Numbered from the stretch's first letter, positions 41,338 through 51,501 are shown. The stretch: 64,000 nucleotides of DNA from Treponema sp. UBA792 (GCA_002296965.1 DBIW01000012.1:1-64000), one strand, 5' to 3'. Numbers and translations: made by a program. Notes: generated by a model from the sequence alone, not told the origin.

Positions 41338-42717
41338 ATGGCAAAAAAGAACGGTTCTATCATGTACAAATGTTCCGGCTGCGGATATTCACAGCCGCGG
41401 TGGCTGGGACGCTGCCCCGAATGTGGCGAATGGAATTCACTTGAAGAGATAATAATAGACAGGAACAGCGTAACTCCGGCCGGACGGGGCACGCAGGAAT
41501 CCGAGGTTGCAAAGCCAGTTCCGCTGAATTCCGTAAAGGCGCAGGAAACCACGCGGTACATAACAGGAATCGCGGAATTTGACAGAGTGCTCGGAGGCGG
41601 AGCGATGAAGCGTTCGGCGGTTCTGCTCGGAGGAGAACCCGGAATCGGAAAATCCACGCTCCTTCTGCAGACAGCCGCGGCATCGGCAAAAACTTTCGGT
41701 GGAGGAGGAAAAATTCTGTATGTGAGCGGAGAGGAGTCCGCCGCGCAGATAAAGGAACGCGCGGACAGGCTCGGAACTGACTGCGCCGGAATCCAGCTGC
41801 TCTGCACAACCCGGCTTGAGGACACGCTCAAAGCCCTTGACTCGCTGGAACCGAAACTTGTGATTGTCGATTCGATTCAGACAATTTACTCGGCGGAAGC
41901 GGGACTGATTCCGGGCACGGTGAACCAGCTGAAATATTGCGCCAACGAATTCATCAGCTGGGTAAAGGAATGCGATTCCGTCCTGATAATGACGGCGCAT
42001 GTGACAAAGGAAGGCACAATCGCCGGTCCAAAGTCACTTGAGCACCTTGTGGACACGGTGATTTCGTTCGAGCGCAACAGCGAGGACATAAGGTTTCTTC
42101 ATGCGCAGAAAAACCGCTTCGGTTCTGTGGACGAGCTTGGAATTTTCAGCATGACGGCAAAGGGACTTGCCGCGGTCACCGATCCGTCGTCACTTTTTCT
42201 GACAGAACGGACGGAAAAACAGCCGTCGGGCGTCGCCTGCACTCCGGTTTTTGAGGGAACACGCGTGTTCCTCGTTGAAATTCAGGCGCTTACAATTCCG
42301 GCAAAATCATCAATCTCACGCGTATACAGCGAGAAAATAGATTCGGGAAGAGTCAGCAGAATCGCCGCCGTCCTTGAGAAACGTTGCGGACTGCGTTTTT
42401 CGGATCAGGACATATATGTGAATGTCGCCGGAGGTGTCCGCCTTTCCGAAAGCTCGATTGATGCGGCTTTGGCGGCGGCGCTTTATTCGGCCCGGACGGA
42501 CATTCCTCTTGACGGCGGAACAGCCATATTCGGGGAGCTCAGCCTTGCCGGAGAAATCCGCGCCGTCAGCAAGGCAAAACAGCGGATAAAGACGGCGGAA
42601 AGCCTCGGATTCGGAAGAATTTTCGCACCGGAGGACGATTCCCCGGCAACCAGAATCTCGGACATAAGGCTTATGATAAAAAGCATTTTCGGAAAACAGA
42701 AAAAAGACATACAGTGA
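41338..42717 (+). CDS. radA: DNA repair protein RadA/Sms
   Basis: 459 residues from the ATG at 41338 (MAKKNGSIMYKCSGCG); upstream in-frame codons cover promoter DNA. Zinc finger CSGCG...CPECG; Walker A GGEPGIGKST; RadA signature KNRFG; Lon-protease-like C-terminal domain (YVNVAGGVRLSESSIDAALA, AIFGELSLAGEIR). A RecA-like helicase acting on recombination intermediates. TATAAT (41326-41331) ends 6 bp before the ATG and there is no Shine-Dalgarno. Followed directly by sbcD. Confidence 0.93.
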   Translation: MAKKNGSIMYKCSGCGYSQPRWLGRCPECGEWNSLEEIIIDRNSVTPAGRGTQESEVAKPVPLNSVKAQETTRYITGIAEFDRVLGGGAMKRSAVLLGGEPGIGKSTLLLQTAAASAKTFGGGGKILYVSGEESAAQIKERADRLGTDCAGIQLLCTTRLEDTLKALDSLEPKLVIVDSIQTIYSAEAGLIPGTVNQLKYCANEFISWVKECDSVLIMTAHVTKEGTIAGPKSLEHLVDTVISFERNSEDIRFLHAQKNRFGSVDELGIFSMTAKGLAAVTDPSSLFLTERTEKQPSGVACTPVFEGTRVFLVEIQALTIPAKSSISRVYSEKIDSGRVSRIAAVLEKRCGLRFSDQDIYVNVAGGVRLSESSIDAALAAALYSARTDIPLDGGTAIFGELSLAGEIRAVSKAKQRIKTAESLGFGRIFAPEDDSPATRISDIRLMIKSIFGKQKKDIQ

Positions 42718-42728
42718 CGGAGGAAAAT

Positions 42729-44042
42729 TTGAAGCTGATACATACGGCGGACTGGCATCTAGGCAATCAGATGCACGAAATAGACAGGACGGAGGAGACT
42801 CTGGCATTTTTTGAATTCCTGCGGAATCAGATCCGGGCGGAATCTGCGGAAACGCTCATAATTGCGGGCGACATATTCGACACGGCGAATCCGTCCACCG
42901 CGGCGCGCAGAAGCTACTACAATTTTCTCGCATCGCTTGCCGGAACCTGCTGCCGCAACATAATCATCACCGGAGGAAACCACGATTCGGCGGCAATGCT
43001 CGACGCTTCAAAGGAAATTCTTGAGGCGCTGAACATTCATGTCGTCGGCTCGATTCTATCGCCCGGAGAAGAGGGCGGAATCCGGCCGGAAAACATGGTG
43101 TTTGAGCTTTTCGGCGCGGACGGAGAAGCGGCGGCAATATGCGCGGCTGTTCCATTTGTCCGCGAGACCGAAATGAGAAACTACTGCGCCGCCGCAGACA
43201 AGTCCGCGGAAAATGACGGAATCTGCCTTTCGGACAGAGCGTTCTCCGGAATTTACGGTGATGTCCTTGAGGCGGCTAAAAAGCTCCGCGGCGGCAGGAA
43301 ACTTCCGCTTGTGGCGACCGGTCACCTTTATGCAGCTGAGCTTGACGGACGGCTGGCCGGTACGGATCCGGCGGAACATTCCGACGACGGAACAAAAGTA
43401 ATCGACGTTGTGGGAAATCTGGGCTGCGTCCATTCCGCGGTTTTTCCTGACGAATTTGATTATGTCGCGCTGGGACACATACATTACACGACGATGGTCG
43501 CAAAAAATCCGAAAATCAGATATTCAGGCTCGCCGTTCGTGCTTGGTTTTGACGAATGTGAGATTCCAAGGAACATTCTCAGTGTGTCGGCTGAAAGGGG
43601 CGGAATTCCGGACGTAAAAACCATAAGGATTCCCGGATTCTTCAAATTCAGAAGAATCGGTGGAACAACGGAGGAAATACGGAATCAGCTTGAGCAGCTG
43701 GCCGCCGTCCGTCCGGGAAAAAAGGAATTCATAGAAATCGTGTACGAAAACGGATTCGGCAGGAACATACAGAACGAGCTTGAGGACACGATAAAACGGC
43801 TTGCCGGCTCCGCGGAAATCGTAAGCTGGAAAATGCGGAACCGCAGAACCTTGTCATCCGGAGCGGAAAGCGACATTGAGAATTTCCAGATGAATTCACT
43901 TGACGAGGATGAGATTTTCAGGGAATTCATCCTGTCAAAATCGGGCATACAGGACGGCACGGAAGAATCGGAGAAGCTGCTCGAAAAATTCATGCCGCTT
44001 TTCAGGCAAATTTCGGCGGAGGAAGAAAATGCGGATAACTGA
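42729..44042 (+). CDS. sbcD: exonuclease SbcD (Mre11-type)
   Basis: About 437 residues. Calcineurin-like phosphoesterase motifs: HTADWHLG, AGDIFDTANPS, GGNHDS, TGHLYAAE, ALGHIHY, all metal ligands intact. I start at the TTG at 42729, which has GGAGG 7 bp upstream and gives MKLIHTADWHLG, the usual family N-terminus; the frame also has a GTG at 42714 overlapping the radA stop. Works with SbcC to open hairpins and process double-strand ends. Overlaps sbcC by 14 bp. Confidence 0.93.
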   Translation: MKLIHTADWHLGNQMHEIDRTEETLAFFEFLRNQIRAESAETLIIAGDIFDTANPSTAARRSYYNFLASLAGTCCRNIIITGGNHDSAAMLDASKEILEALNIHVVGSILSPGEEGGIRPENMVFELFGADGEAAAICAAVPFVRETEMRNYCAAADKSAENDGICLSDRAFSGIYGDVLEAAKKLRGGRKLPLVATGHLYAAELDGRLAGTDPAEHSDDGTKVIDVVGNLGCVHSAVFPDEFDYVALGHIHYTTMVAKNPKIRYSGSPFVLGFDECEIPRNILSVSAERGGIPDVKTIRIPGFFKFRRIGGTTEEIRNQLEQLAAVRPGKKEFIEIVYENGFGRNIQNELEDTIKRLAGSAEIVSWKMRNRRTLSSGAESDIENFQMNSLDEDEIFREFILSKSGIQDGTEESEKLLEKFMPLFRQISAEEENADN

Positions 44043-47000
44043 AATCGGACTTGAGAACATAAATTCAATCGGCGGAAAATGGAAAATCGATTTTTCCCAT
44101 CCCGATTACGCCAAAAATCACGACATATTTGTAATCTGCGGTCCGACAGGAGCCGGAAAAACGACAATTCTTGATGCGGTCACGCTCGCGCTTTACGGAC
44201 GCACGCCCAGACTTTCCGCGGTGAACAACGGCGCGGGCGGAAACGAGCTTATGACCAGAGGCACAGCCTATTGCCGCGCGGCCGTCACATACAGCTGCAG
44301 AAAAGGAACATTCACCTCGGAATTCGTGCAGCGGCGTGCTCGCGACAGGGCGGACGGAAATCTCCAGGCGGCGGAATTCTCGATAACGGACAGCGACGGA
44401 ATCACCGTGGCGTCGGGCAAAGCAAGCTCGCTCGCAAAAGCCACAGAGGAAATAATCGGGCTGGACTACAACCAGTTCTGCCGCTCGGTAATGCTGGCTC
44501 AGGGCGAATTCAACAAATTCCTGATGTGCACGCCTGAAGAGCGCGCTGAAATTCTTGAAAAACTGAACGGAACCGGAAAATACAGAAAAATAGCGCAGAG
44601 AATCGGCGAGAAATTCTCCGGAATGAAAGCTGAACTTACAACCAAGCAGAAAACACGGAATGAGACAGAAGCTGAACTTCTTTCTCCGGCCGCAAAAAAG
44701 GAGCTTGAGGACGAGCGCACGGAGCTTGAAACCGGAATCAGCGCGGCTGAAAGACGGACACAGGAACTCATCAAGCTGATTGAGCGGAAAAAACAGTATG
44801 AGGCCCTCGAAAAAAACTGGCGCGAGGCGGACGCGGCGAACCGGGAAATTCTTGCAAGAACGGAAGCGTTTCTGCCGCAAAAAAAACGGCTTGCCGGAGC
44901 GCAGAAGGCGCGGAATGCGGAAATCTCATTCCGTCAGCTGGACGACACAAGAAAAAACACAGATTCCGCAATGAAAGGCCTTAAAACCACCGAAGATGCG
45001 GCGGAACAGATTGAAAGGGAGTACAAGGAGTCGGCCGCAGCCGCAGACAGGATTTCGGATGCGCTTGAACGGAAAAAAATATATGAGCAGGAAATGCAGC
45101 CCCTGTTCGATGAGGTGATGAAGCTGGACGAGAAATCAGCCGCGCTGGAGGAGGAGAAGACCGCAGCCGATGGGCGTGTCAGGAATGTGAAGCTTAAAAT
45201 TCAGAATACAGTCAAGGAAATAAATGCCGCCGACCTGGAGCTTGAAAAGCTGCACAGCCAGGAAAATGAAGCCGCGGATTATATTGAGCGGAATTCCGAG
45301 GACGGCAGGCTTTCCGAGGTGACGGCGCAAATTCCGGTGCAGAAAACTCATCTTGACGAGGCGGCGGAAAAAATCAGTCAGAAAAAATCAGAGGAATCGG
45401 AAATAAGGGCCGAAATCAGCGGAAATGACAAAAAGCTCGACATTCACCGGGAAAAAGTCCTGGAAGCTGAAAATCAGATAAAGAGATTCATCTCCGAGGA
45501 CGCGCTTTTTGTGGCGGAGGAATTCCGAAAGACGCTGTCAAAAGGAAAAGCCTGTCCTGTCTGCGGCTCAAAGGAACATCCGTTCTGCGACAGCGAACAG
45601 CCGGAGCTTATTCCTCTCAAAGACGAAGCCGCTTCAGAGGCGGACAGCCGGAAATCAGCGGAATTTGCGGAGAACATAGCGGCTCTTACGGAAACGCTGA
45701 ATTCGTCAAGAACAGAGCTTCAGGAAGCGGAGAAACAGCGCGAAATTCTGGCGAACAATCTTAAAAGGACGCAACAGGAGCTGACGGAAGCGGAAAATTC
45801 GGAAAAAGAGATACTTGCGAGCGTGAATTCGGTTCTTGCGCCATGGAAAATCACTGTGACCGCGGAGAATTTTGACGAAATATGCGCCCGGCTCGGAGAA
45901 CGAGCGGAAAAATGGGCGGAAACAGAGAACCGGCTCAACCAAATCCGGGAGAAAATCAACGTGACCGCGGCAAAGCGCCAGGAGCTGTGCAGAAACTCCG
46001 ACGAGCAGGAACTTACGCTGAAAGAGGAGGAGAAGATTCTCTTCCAGAAATCCGCAAGTCTCGCCACAATCAAGGAAGAGAGAAAGGGAAAATTCGGAGA
46101 AAAATCCGTCGCCACAGAAAAGGAGAGACTCAAGGCGGAACTCATATCGCTGGAAAAACAGAAGGATGAAGCCGCCCTGAAGCTGCGCGAAAAGGAGAAC
46201 GGACGGATACAGAACAGGACGAAAGCCGCGCAAATCCGACGGCAGCTTGAGGAGCTTGAACCGAAACTTTCGGAAATGGAAAAGGAATTCGCCGTCATCC
46301 TTGAGAAAAACGGATTCAACTCGGAGCAGGATTTCCTTGCGGCGCATATAGATGAGCCGGAATTTGAGGAGCTTACAGAAAACGCGGCGAAACTTGAGCA
46401 AGAGCGGCTTAAACGGGAGAATTCACTGAAAGAGGCGCACAGAATTTTCTCGGAATTCGCGGAAAAGAACAATATCCCGGAAACAGCGGATGAAATGGAG
46501 AAACAGCGGCGGCAGCTGGAACAGCAGAGGACCGCAAATTCCGAAAGGACGGCGGAAATTCAGGGAATTCTGATGAAAGACCGTGACACAGGCGGGAAAT
46601 TCCGGAAACTCAAGGAAGAATGTCGGACACTACAGGAGGAATTTTCAGTATGGGATACGCTTCATTCCTGGGTCGGCAAAAAGGACGGCAGCGATTTTTC
46701 AGTTTTTGTGCAGAGCCTTGCATTCAAGTCGCTGCTTCGTGCCGCAAACAGCTATCTTTACGGAATCACCGGCCGGTTCAGGCTTATCCAAAAGGAGAAA
46801 ATGTCGCTGGAATTTTCGGTTCTGGACGACTATTATCCCGAACCGCGCTCCGTGTCGAATCTGAGCGGCGGCGAGAAATTCATCGTAAGCCTGTCGCTTG
46901 CGCTGGGAATCTCAAAATTCGCGAGCGCGAACGTCCGGGTGGACTCGCTTTTCCTTGATGAAGGATTCGGAACTTTGAGCGGAGAATATCTGAATCAGGC

Positions 47001-47157
47001 GGTCAATGCGCTGAAGCAGCTGCAAAGGGACAACAAGATGCTCGGAATAATCACACACGTCGAGAATGTCATAAACGAATTTGACCAGCGGATAGAAATC
47101 GTTCCCGTCAGCGGCGGAAAAAGTGAAATCAGGGGCAGCGGCGTCGGGCATAAATGA
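44029..47157 (+). CDS. sbcC: exonuclease subunit SbcC (Rad50-type)
   Basis: 1042 residues from the ATG at 44029 (GGAGGAAG upstream). SMC-like ATPase: Walker A GPTGAGKTTILDAV near the N-terminus, long charged coiled coils on both sides of a zinc hook (CPVCGSKEHPF), then signature LSGGEKFIVSLSLALG and Walker B SLFLDEGFGTL. The open frame upstream of 44029 lies inside sbcD. The gene ends in the first copy of a 54-bp repeat. Confidence 0.93.
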   Translation: MRITEIGLENINSIGGKWKIDFSHPDYAKNHDIFVICGPTGAGKTTILDAVTLALYGRTPRLSAVNNGAGGNELMTRGTAYCRAAVTYSCRKGTFTSEFVQRRARDRADGNLQAAEFSITDSDGITVASGKASSLAKATEEIIGLDYNQFCRSVMLAQGEFNKFLMCTPEERAEILEKLNGTGKYRKIAQRIGEKFSGMKAELTTKQKTRNETEAELLSPAAKKELEDERTELETGISAAERRTQELIKLIERKKQYEALEKNWREADAANREILARTEAFLPQKKRLAGAQKARNAEISFRQLDDTRKNTDSAMKGLKTTEDAAEQIEREYKESAAAADRISDALERKKIYEQEMQPLFDEVMKLDEKSAALEEEKTAADGRVRNVKLKIQNTVKEINAADLELEKLHSQENEAADYIERNSEDGRLSEVTAQIPVQKTHLDEAAEKISQKKSEESEIRAEISGNDKKLDIHREKVLEAENQIKRFISEDALFVAEEFRKTLSKGKACPVCGSKEHPFCDSEQPELIPLKDEAASEADSRKSAEFAENIAALTETLNSSRTELQEAEKQREILANNLKRTQQELTEAENSEKEILASVNSVLAPWKITVTAENFDEICARLGERAEKWAETENRLNQIREKINVTAAKRQELCRNSDEQELTLKEEEKILFQKSASLATIKEERKGKFGEKSVATEKERLKAELISLEKQKDEAALKLREKENGRIQNRTKAAQIRRQLEELEPKLSEMEKEFAVILEKNGFNSEQDFLAAHIDEPEFEELTENAAKLEQERLKRENSLKEAHRIFSEFAEKNNIPETADEMEKQRRQLEQQRTANSERTAEIQGILMKDRDTGGKFRKLKEECRTLQEEFSVWDTLHSWVGKKDGSDFSVFVQSLAFKSLLRAANSYLYGITGRFRLIQKEKMSLEFSVLDDYYPEPRSVSNLSGGEKFIVSLSLALGISKFASANVRVDSLFLDEGFGTLSGEYLNQAVNALKQLQRDNKMLGIITHVENVINEFDQRIEIVPVSGGKSEIRGSGVGHK

Positions 47158-47188
47158 TTCTTAATTTCCTCATTCCTTTACCGACGCC
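47135..47188. repeat. 54-bp direct repeat, copy 1 (3' end of sbcC)
   Basis: Begins GCAGCGGCGTCGG and ends CCGACGCC; identical by eye to 47230-47283. It includes the last codons and stop of sbcC. Its ends GGCGTCGG/CCGACGCC are inverted repeats, so each copy can also form a hairpin. Confidence 0.85.
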
Positions 47189-47229
47189 TCAAGTTCCGCT
47201 GCGCTGAACTTGCACGCTCCTTCTTAATT

Positions 47230-47283
47230 GCAGCGGCGTCGGGCATAAATGATTCTTAATTTCCTCATTCCTTTACCGACGCC
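47230..47283. repeat. 54-bp direct repeat, copy 2
   Basis: Same sequence as copy 1, starting 95 bp further on. It overlaps the last codons of the convergent flavoprotein gene. Confidence 0.85.
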
Positions 47284-47809
47284 AATTTGCCTTGCCTGTG
47301 ACAGAAAGCACATCCAGACGCACAACGCAGACGGAATCCAGCGCAGCGTCAGTATAAAACGGCTCCTGTCCTGTCCGCTCCGGAAACCCGTATCTCCGCA
47401 TTATCGCGTCAAGTCCGCGGCGCTTTTCCTCGCGCTCAACAATAATCTCGGCGGAACACCGCGCGCACACGCTTGCAAAAAAGCACGTCCAGGCGCACGC
47501 CTTTTCTAAATTCGCGCCTTCCGGAATTCCGACTTCCGATGAGCTGACAAACGTGACCGCAACATTCGGATTGCTCCTTATGCAGCTGATTTTATGCCCT
47601 TCCGCCGCACAATGAAACCAGAACGAAATCCGGCCGTCTTTTTTTCCGCCATCCGGATTTTCATCATATAAAAGACCGAAATTCAGCGGAACGGAATATG
47701 GAAAATCCAGTTCAGACGAATCTATGAACGAAGCCGTCATGAACGGAGAATTCCGGATTATCCCGATAATTTCCTCAATGTCAGTTATTTCTCTTTCGTG
47801 CCGCCGCAT
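47273..47809 (-). CDS. pyridoxamine 5'-phosphate oxidase-like flavoprotein (NimA-like)
   Basis: 178 residues from the ATG at 47809. FMN-binding split-barrel: SPFMTASFIDSSELDFPYSVPLNFG, ISFWFHCAAEGHKISCIRSNPNVAVTFV, then CARCSAEIIVE and the C-terminal VVRLDVLSVTGKAN. This is the pattern of the 5-nitroimidazole-reductase/NimA-like group. A minus-strand TATAAT (47817-47822) ends 7 bp before this ATG, so the in-frame ATG at 47845 is unlikely and the mRNA is probably leaderless. The actual electron acceptor is unknown. Confidence 0.82.
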   Translation of the reverse strand: MRRHEREITDIEEIIGIIRNSPFMTASFIDSSELDFPYSVPLNFGLLYDENPDGGKKDGRISFWFHCAAEGHKISCIRSNPNVAVTFVSSSEVGIPEGANLEKACAWTCFFASVCARCSAEIIVEREEKRRGLDAIMRRYGFPERTGQEPFYTDAALDSVCVVRLDVLSVTGKANWRR

Positions 47810-47880
47810 GGACGCAATTATATCCGCGCATACCGCGAAATGCAACGGAGCCGCCGGACAGCCTTACATCCATAGAGCAT

Positions 47881-47916
47881 AAAAAGCCCTGAATTCCTTT
47901 GCCGGGAATCCAGGGC
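47881..47916 (-). terminator. terminator downstream of glutamine synthetase
   Basis: GCCCTGGATTCC / GGAATTCAGGGC stem with 7-nt loop, followed by TTTTT on the minus strand, about 120 nt after the glutamine synthetase stop and before the flavoprotein promoter. Confidence 0.8.
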
Positions 47917-48033
47917 GGGCGAAAAATCGGGGCTGCTCAAAAGTATCTTTCATGTCAGTTGGAGACTGCCGTAAAAATGTGGCACCAACATCCCGAAGCT
48001 TCTGGACATCCCCTTTTCCTGCCAAAGGAGGGT

Positions 48034-50133
48034 TTATCTTACGCTGAAAAGAAGATCTCCGTAACTCGGATAGGGCCAGAATTCCTTGGAGACCGAACCT
48101 TCAAGCTCGTCAGCGGCGGCACGAAGCTCGTTCATCGCGCTGAACACATTTTTTCTGTAGTAAAGCGCGACAGGCGACGCTCCGCCATCAACATCCTTTA
48201 CACCAAGGACAGCTTTTTCCAGCTGCTTCACCTTGCTGTAGATTGTTCCGGTAAGCGCGGAAACAGTCTTGAGCAGCTCGCTTTCGTATGAGACATCGGC
48301 TTCGGCGCAGGCGGCCTTTTTCGCGCTGATTGTCTCGGCAAGCTGTCCGGCGAACTTGCTTCCGGCGGGAAGAATATCCTTGCGCGCCATGTCAAGCATT
48401 GTAAGCGCCTCGATGTGGATAATCTTCGCGTAGTTTTCATTCTGAATCTCGAAACGTGAATAAATTTCAGCGTCATTGAAAATTCCATGCTTCTTGAAAA
48501 CGGCCTTGTTCTTCTCGTCAACAAGATGAACAAGGGCTTCCGGCGTTGAGCGCAGATTCAGAAGTCCGCGCTTCTCGGCCTCGGTGACCCAGCTTTCATC
48601 GTAGCCGTTTCCGTTAAAGATTATCCTCTTGTGGTCACGGATTGTGCGCAGAATCAGAGCCTGAAGATCCTTGTTGAAATCCGCTGATTTCTCAAGCTCG
48701 TCGGCGAACTGGCAGAGCTCCTCCGCAACCGCGGTATTCAGCATTATGTTGGCGCAGGCGATTGATTCGGACGAGCCGAGCATACGGAATTCGAATTTGT
48801 TTCCGGTGAACGCAAACGGTGAGGTTCTGTTGCGGTCCGTGGTGTCCTTGTTGAATTCAGGAAGAACGGTAACGCCAATCTGCATTTTTTCCTTCGCATG
48901 CTCGCCGTAAGGCTTTCCTTCCTCAAGACATTTGAGAATTTCAGAAAGCTCATCGCCAAGGAACATGGAGACAATCGCCGGCGGAGCCTCGTTCGCGCCA
49001 AGTCTGTGATCGTTTCCGGCAGAGGCGACGGAAATTCTGAGCAGATCCTGATATTCGTCAACAGCCTTTATGACCGCGCACAGAAACAACAGGAACTGGG
49101 CGTTAGAAGCCGGAGTCGCTCCCGGATCAAGAAGGTTCTTGCCGGTGTTTGTCGAAATTGACCAGTTGTTGTGCTTTCCGCTTCCGTTGACTCCGGCAAA
49201 CGGTTTTTCGTGCAGAAGGCAGACCATTCCGTGCCTTGAGGCGACTTTCCGCATAAGCTCCATCGTAAGCTGGTTGTGGTCACAGGCGATGTTCGTCGTG
49301 GAAAAAATCGGGGCGAGCTCATGCTGAGCCGGAGCAACCTCGTTATGTTCAGTCTTCGCAAGAATTCCAAGTTTCCAAAGCTCGTTGTTAAGGTCTTTCA
49401 TAAAAGCCTGAACACGCGGCTTTATCATTCCGAAATAATGATCCTCAAGCTCCTGACCTTTGGGAGAACGCGCGCCGTAGAGCGTGCGTCCCGTAAAAAT
49501 CAGATCCTCGCGTCTGTCATAAACCGACTTGTCCACAAGAAAATATTCCTGCTCCGGACCGACAGTGGTCTTTACACTTGTCACGTCGCTGTTTCCGAAC
49601 AGATGAAGCACACGGAGAGCCTGTTTGTTTATCGCCTGCATTGAGCGCAGCAGCGGAGTCTTTTTGTCCAGAGCCTCGCCTGTGTACGAGCAGAAAGCGG
49701 TCGGAATACAAAGCGTTCCGTCCTTGATGAACGCATAGGATGTCGGATCCCATGCCGTGTATCCGCGCGCCTCGAATGTCGCACGCAGACCGCCGGACGG
49801 GAATGAAGATGCGTCCGGTTCGCCCTGAACAAGTTCCTTTCCGGAGAATTCCATTATCACTTTTCCGTCATTTGTCGGAGCAATGAAGCTGTCATGCTTT
49901 TCGGCCGTAACACCGGTAAGCGGCTGAAACCAGTGGGTAAAATGAGTGGCGCCCTTTTCTATCGCCCAGTCCTTCATAGCATTCGCCACGACATTCGCGA
50001 CCGACGGATCCAGTTTCTCGCCGCCCTGAATCGTCTTCATAAGCTGCTTGAATGTGTCCTTTGGCAGACGCGCCTTCATAACTGATTCGTCAAAAACCAG
50101 CTCACCAAAAATTTCCGTCACTTTGGATTCCAT
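48034..50133 (-). CDS. glnN: glutamine synthetase type III
   Basis: 699 residues, the length of GSIII. Condenses ammonium with glutamate using ATP. Family blocks are [29 protein letters not shown] (metal-binding Glu), [25 protein letters not shown] and [15 protein letters not shown] start at the ATG at 50133 after CTGGAGG; the open frame to 50193 lies in the leader. The promoter and terminator-type leader at 50168-50266 match those of amt-P-II, so both ammonium uptake and assimilation should respond together. Confidence 0.94.
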   Translation of the reverse strand: MESKVTEIFGELVFDESVMKARLPKDTFKQLMKTIQGGEKLDPSVANVVANAMKDWAIEKGATHFTHWFQPLTGVTAEKHDSFIAPTNDGKVIMEFSGKELVQGEPDASSFPSGGLRATFEARGYTAWDPTSYAFIKDGTLCIPTAFCSYTGEALDKKTPLLRSMQAINKQALRVLHLFGNSDVTSVKTTVGPEQEYFLVDKSVYDRREDLIFTGRTLYGARSPKGQELEDHYFGMIKPRVQAFMKDLNNELWKLGILAKTEHNEVAPAQHELAPIFSTTNIACDHNQLTMELMRKVASRHGMVCLLHEKPFAGVNGSGKHNNWSISTNTGKNLLDPGATPASNAQFLLFLCAVIKAVDEYQDLLRISVASAGNDHRLGANEAPPAIVSMFLGDELSEILKCLEEGKPYGEHAKEKMQIGVTVLPEFNKDTTDRNRTSPFAFTGNKFEFRMLGSSESIACANIMLNTAVAEELCQFADELEKSADFNKDLQALILRTIRDHKRIIFNGNGYDESWVTEAEKRGLLNLRSTPEALVHLVDEKNKAVFKKHGIFNDAEIYSRFEIQNENYAKIIHIEALTMLDMARKDILPAGSKFAGQLAETISAKKAACAEADVSYESELLKTVSALTGTIYSKVKQLEKAVLGVKDVDGGASPVALYYRKNVFSAMNELRAAADELEGSVSKEFWPYPSYGDLLFSVR

Positions 50134-50167
50134 TTTAACCTCCAGTCTGAGTGTAATTTTGCATAAA

Positions 50168-50228
50168 CAAAAAAAACGGAGCCGCAGAAACAATTCCCAA
50201 AAGGAATAAATTCTACGACTCCGTTGCC
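50168..50228 (-). promoter_or_regulatory. 5'-terminal attenuator leader (GGCAACGGAGTC) of glutamine synthetase III
   Basis: Minus-strand GGCAACGGAGTCG, then a 14-bp stem (ACGGAGTCGTAGAA / TTCTGCGGCTCCGT, two G-U pairs) with an inner AUUCC/GGGAAU helix and a run of eight T. The predicted transcript start is about 3 nt before GGCAA. Highly similar to the first amt element. Confidence 0.75.
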
Positions 50229-50237
50229 GTTGCGATA

Positions 50238-50266
50238 GATATACAACTATGCAAAAAAAATGTCAA
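50238..50266 (-). promoter_or_regulatory. promoter of glutamine synthetase III
   Basis: Minus-strand TTGACA (50261-50266), 17-bp spacer ending TAGTTG, TATATC (50238-50243). Confidence 0.75.
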
Positions 50267-50289
50267 TAAATTCAGGAATTTTTATCAGC

Positions 50290-51483
50290 TCACTCACTGA
50301 GCGTTATGTTTATGCGCACATCCTTTTTGCCGCGGCGGACAGTAACCGCGACCACATCTCCCGGACGGCGGCTTTCGAGGGCGGAATAATAGTCCGCCAG
50401 CGACGACACGGGAATTCCGTCTATTCCGGTGATTACGTCACCACCCAGATAAATCACACTGCGCCTGCTTCCATAATAGGCTGCCTCGGTTCCCCCTTTA
50501 AGCCCGGCCTTCTCCGCGTTGCTGCCGCGGGTCACCTCGGAGACAAGCATTCCTGACGCGACATCCAGCCCGGCGTACTGCGCAATCCGCCTGTTCAGCT
50601 GAACGAGCGAGACATCTATTTTTCCGCGTCTGACCTTGCCGTATTTAAGAAGATCGGCGACGACACGGACAGCGGTCTCGGCAGGAACGGCGAATCCGAC
50701 TCCGGAGGAACTTCCGGACGATGACATTATCATAGTATTGATTCCGACCATACGTCCTGACGTGTCAAGAAGAGGACCGCCGGAATTTCCCGGATTTATC
50801 GCCGTATCCGTCTGAATCATATTGCGGATTATACGCTTGTTTGAATTCTGGATCGGGCGGCCAAGTCCGGATACGATTCCTGTGGTCATCGTGCGTTCCA
50901 TTCCGAACGGATTTCCGATTGCAATCACCTTCTGTCCCACCTTTAGCGCGGATGAATTTCCGAACGAGATTGTCTTAAGCTCCACTCCGGACGGCGGCTC
51001 AAATTTCAGGACGGCAAGATCGCTGTCCGTATCCTGTCCGACAATCTCCGCCTCATACTGGCTTCCGTCATAAAGCGACACGTAAATTTTGGACGCATTC
51101 TGAATCACATGGACATTAGTCAGGATATATCCGCGCGGATCGATTATGGAACCGCTGCCGCTGCCTCCGTCCTGAACGACCGGGTCAAGGAACCAGTCGT
51201 ATGCCGTAACTTTTGTATTTATGTTCACGACGGCTTCGTTGCACTTATCGTAGACATTTATGTTCTGAATTTCATCCTGAGTATATCCGGCCGATACGGA
51301 AACTTCCGAAACCCCGGCCGCCGTCAAAGTGTTCACCGCGGGCTCCGTTCCGGTACCGGCAAAAACTTCCTTTCCCGCAGATTTTTTTCCTGATGAAACA
51401 AACACCATGGCAGTCACTGCAGCCGCAGCGACTGTGCAGGCCGCAGCCGTTCTGATCAGCTGCCCTTTCGTATATAGCCTCAT
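50290..51483 (-). CDS. HtrA/DegP-type periplasmic serine protease
   Basis: About 397 residues. N-terminal signal anchor (TAAACTVAAAAVTAMVFVSS). Trypsin-like triad: His in TNVHVIQNA, Asp in DTDSDLAVLKF, Ser in GNSGGPLLD. One C-terminal PDZ domain (about 290-397; SRRSVIYLGGDVITGIDGIP). Degrades or refolds damaged envelope proteins. Start ATG 51483, just after the upstream gene; a possible TAGAAT box ends 7 bp before it. Confidence 0.9.
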   Translation of the reverse strand: MRLYTKGQLIRTAAACTVAAAAVTAMVFVSSGKKSAGKEVFAGTGTEPAVNTLTAAGVSEVSVSAGYTQDEIQNINVYDKCNEAVVNINTKVTAYDWFLDPVVQDGGSGSGSIIDPRGYILTNVHVIQNASKIYVSLYDGSQYEAEIVGQDTDSDLAVLKFEPPSGVELKTISFGNSSALKVGQKVIAIGNPFGMERTMTTGIVSGLGRPIQNSNKRIIRNMIQTDTAINPGNSGGPLLDTSGRMVGINTMIMSSSGSSSGVGFAVPAETAVRVVADLLKYGKVRRGKIDVSLVQLNRRIAQYAGLDVASGMLVSEVTRGSNAEKAGLKGGTEAAYYGSRRSVIYLGGDVITGIDGIPVSSLADYYSALESRRPGDVVAVTVRRGKKDVRINITLSE

Positions 51484-51501
51484 GGCCAAGATTCTAATAA
51501 A

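Noticed and set aside
47881..47916. A sixth GGCAA-type attenuator, because the hairpin loop reads GGCAAAGGAAUUC
   Set aside because: GGCAA lies in the loop, not before the stem, the GUC part is missing, and no promoter starts there; it is better read as the glutamine synthetase terminator.
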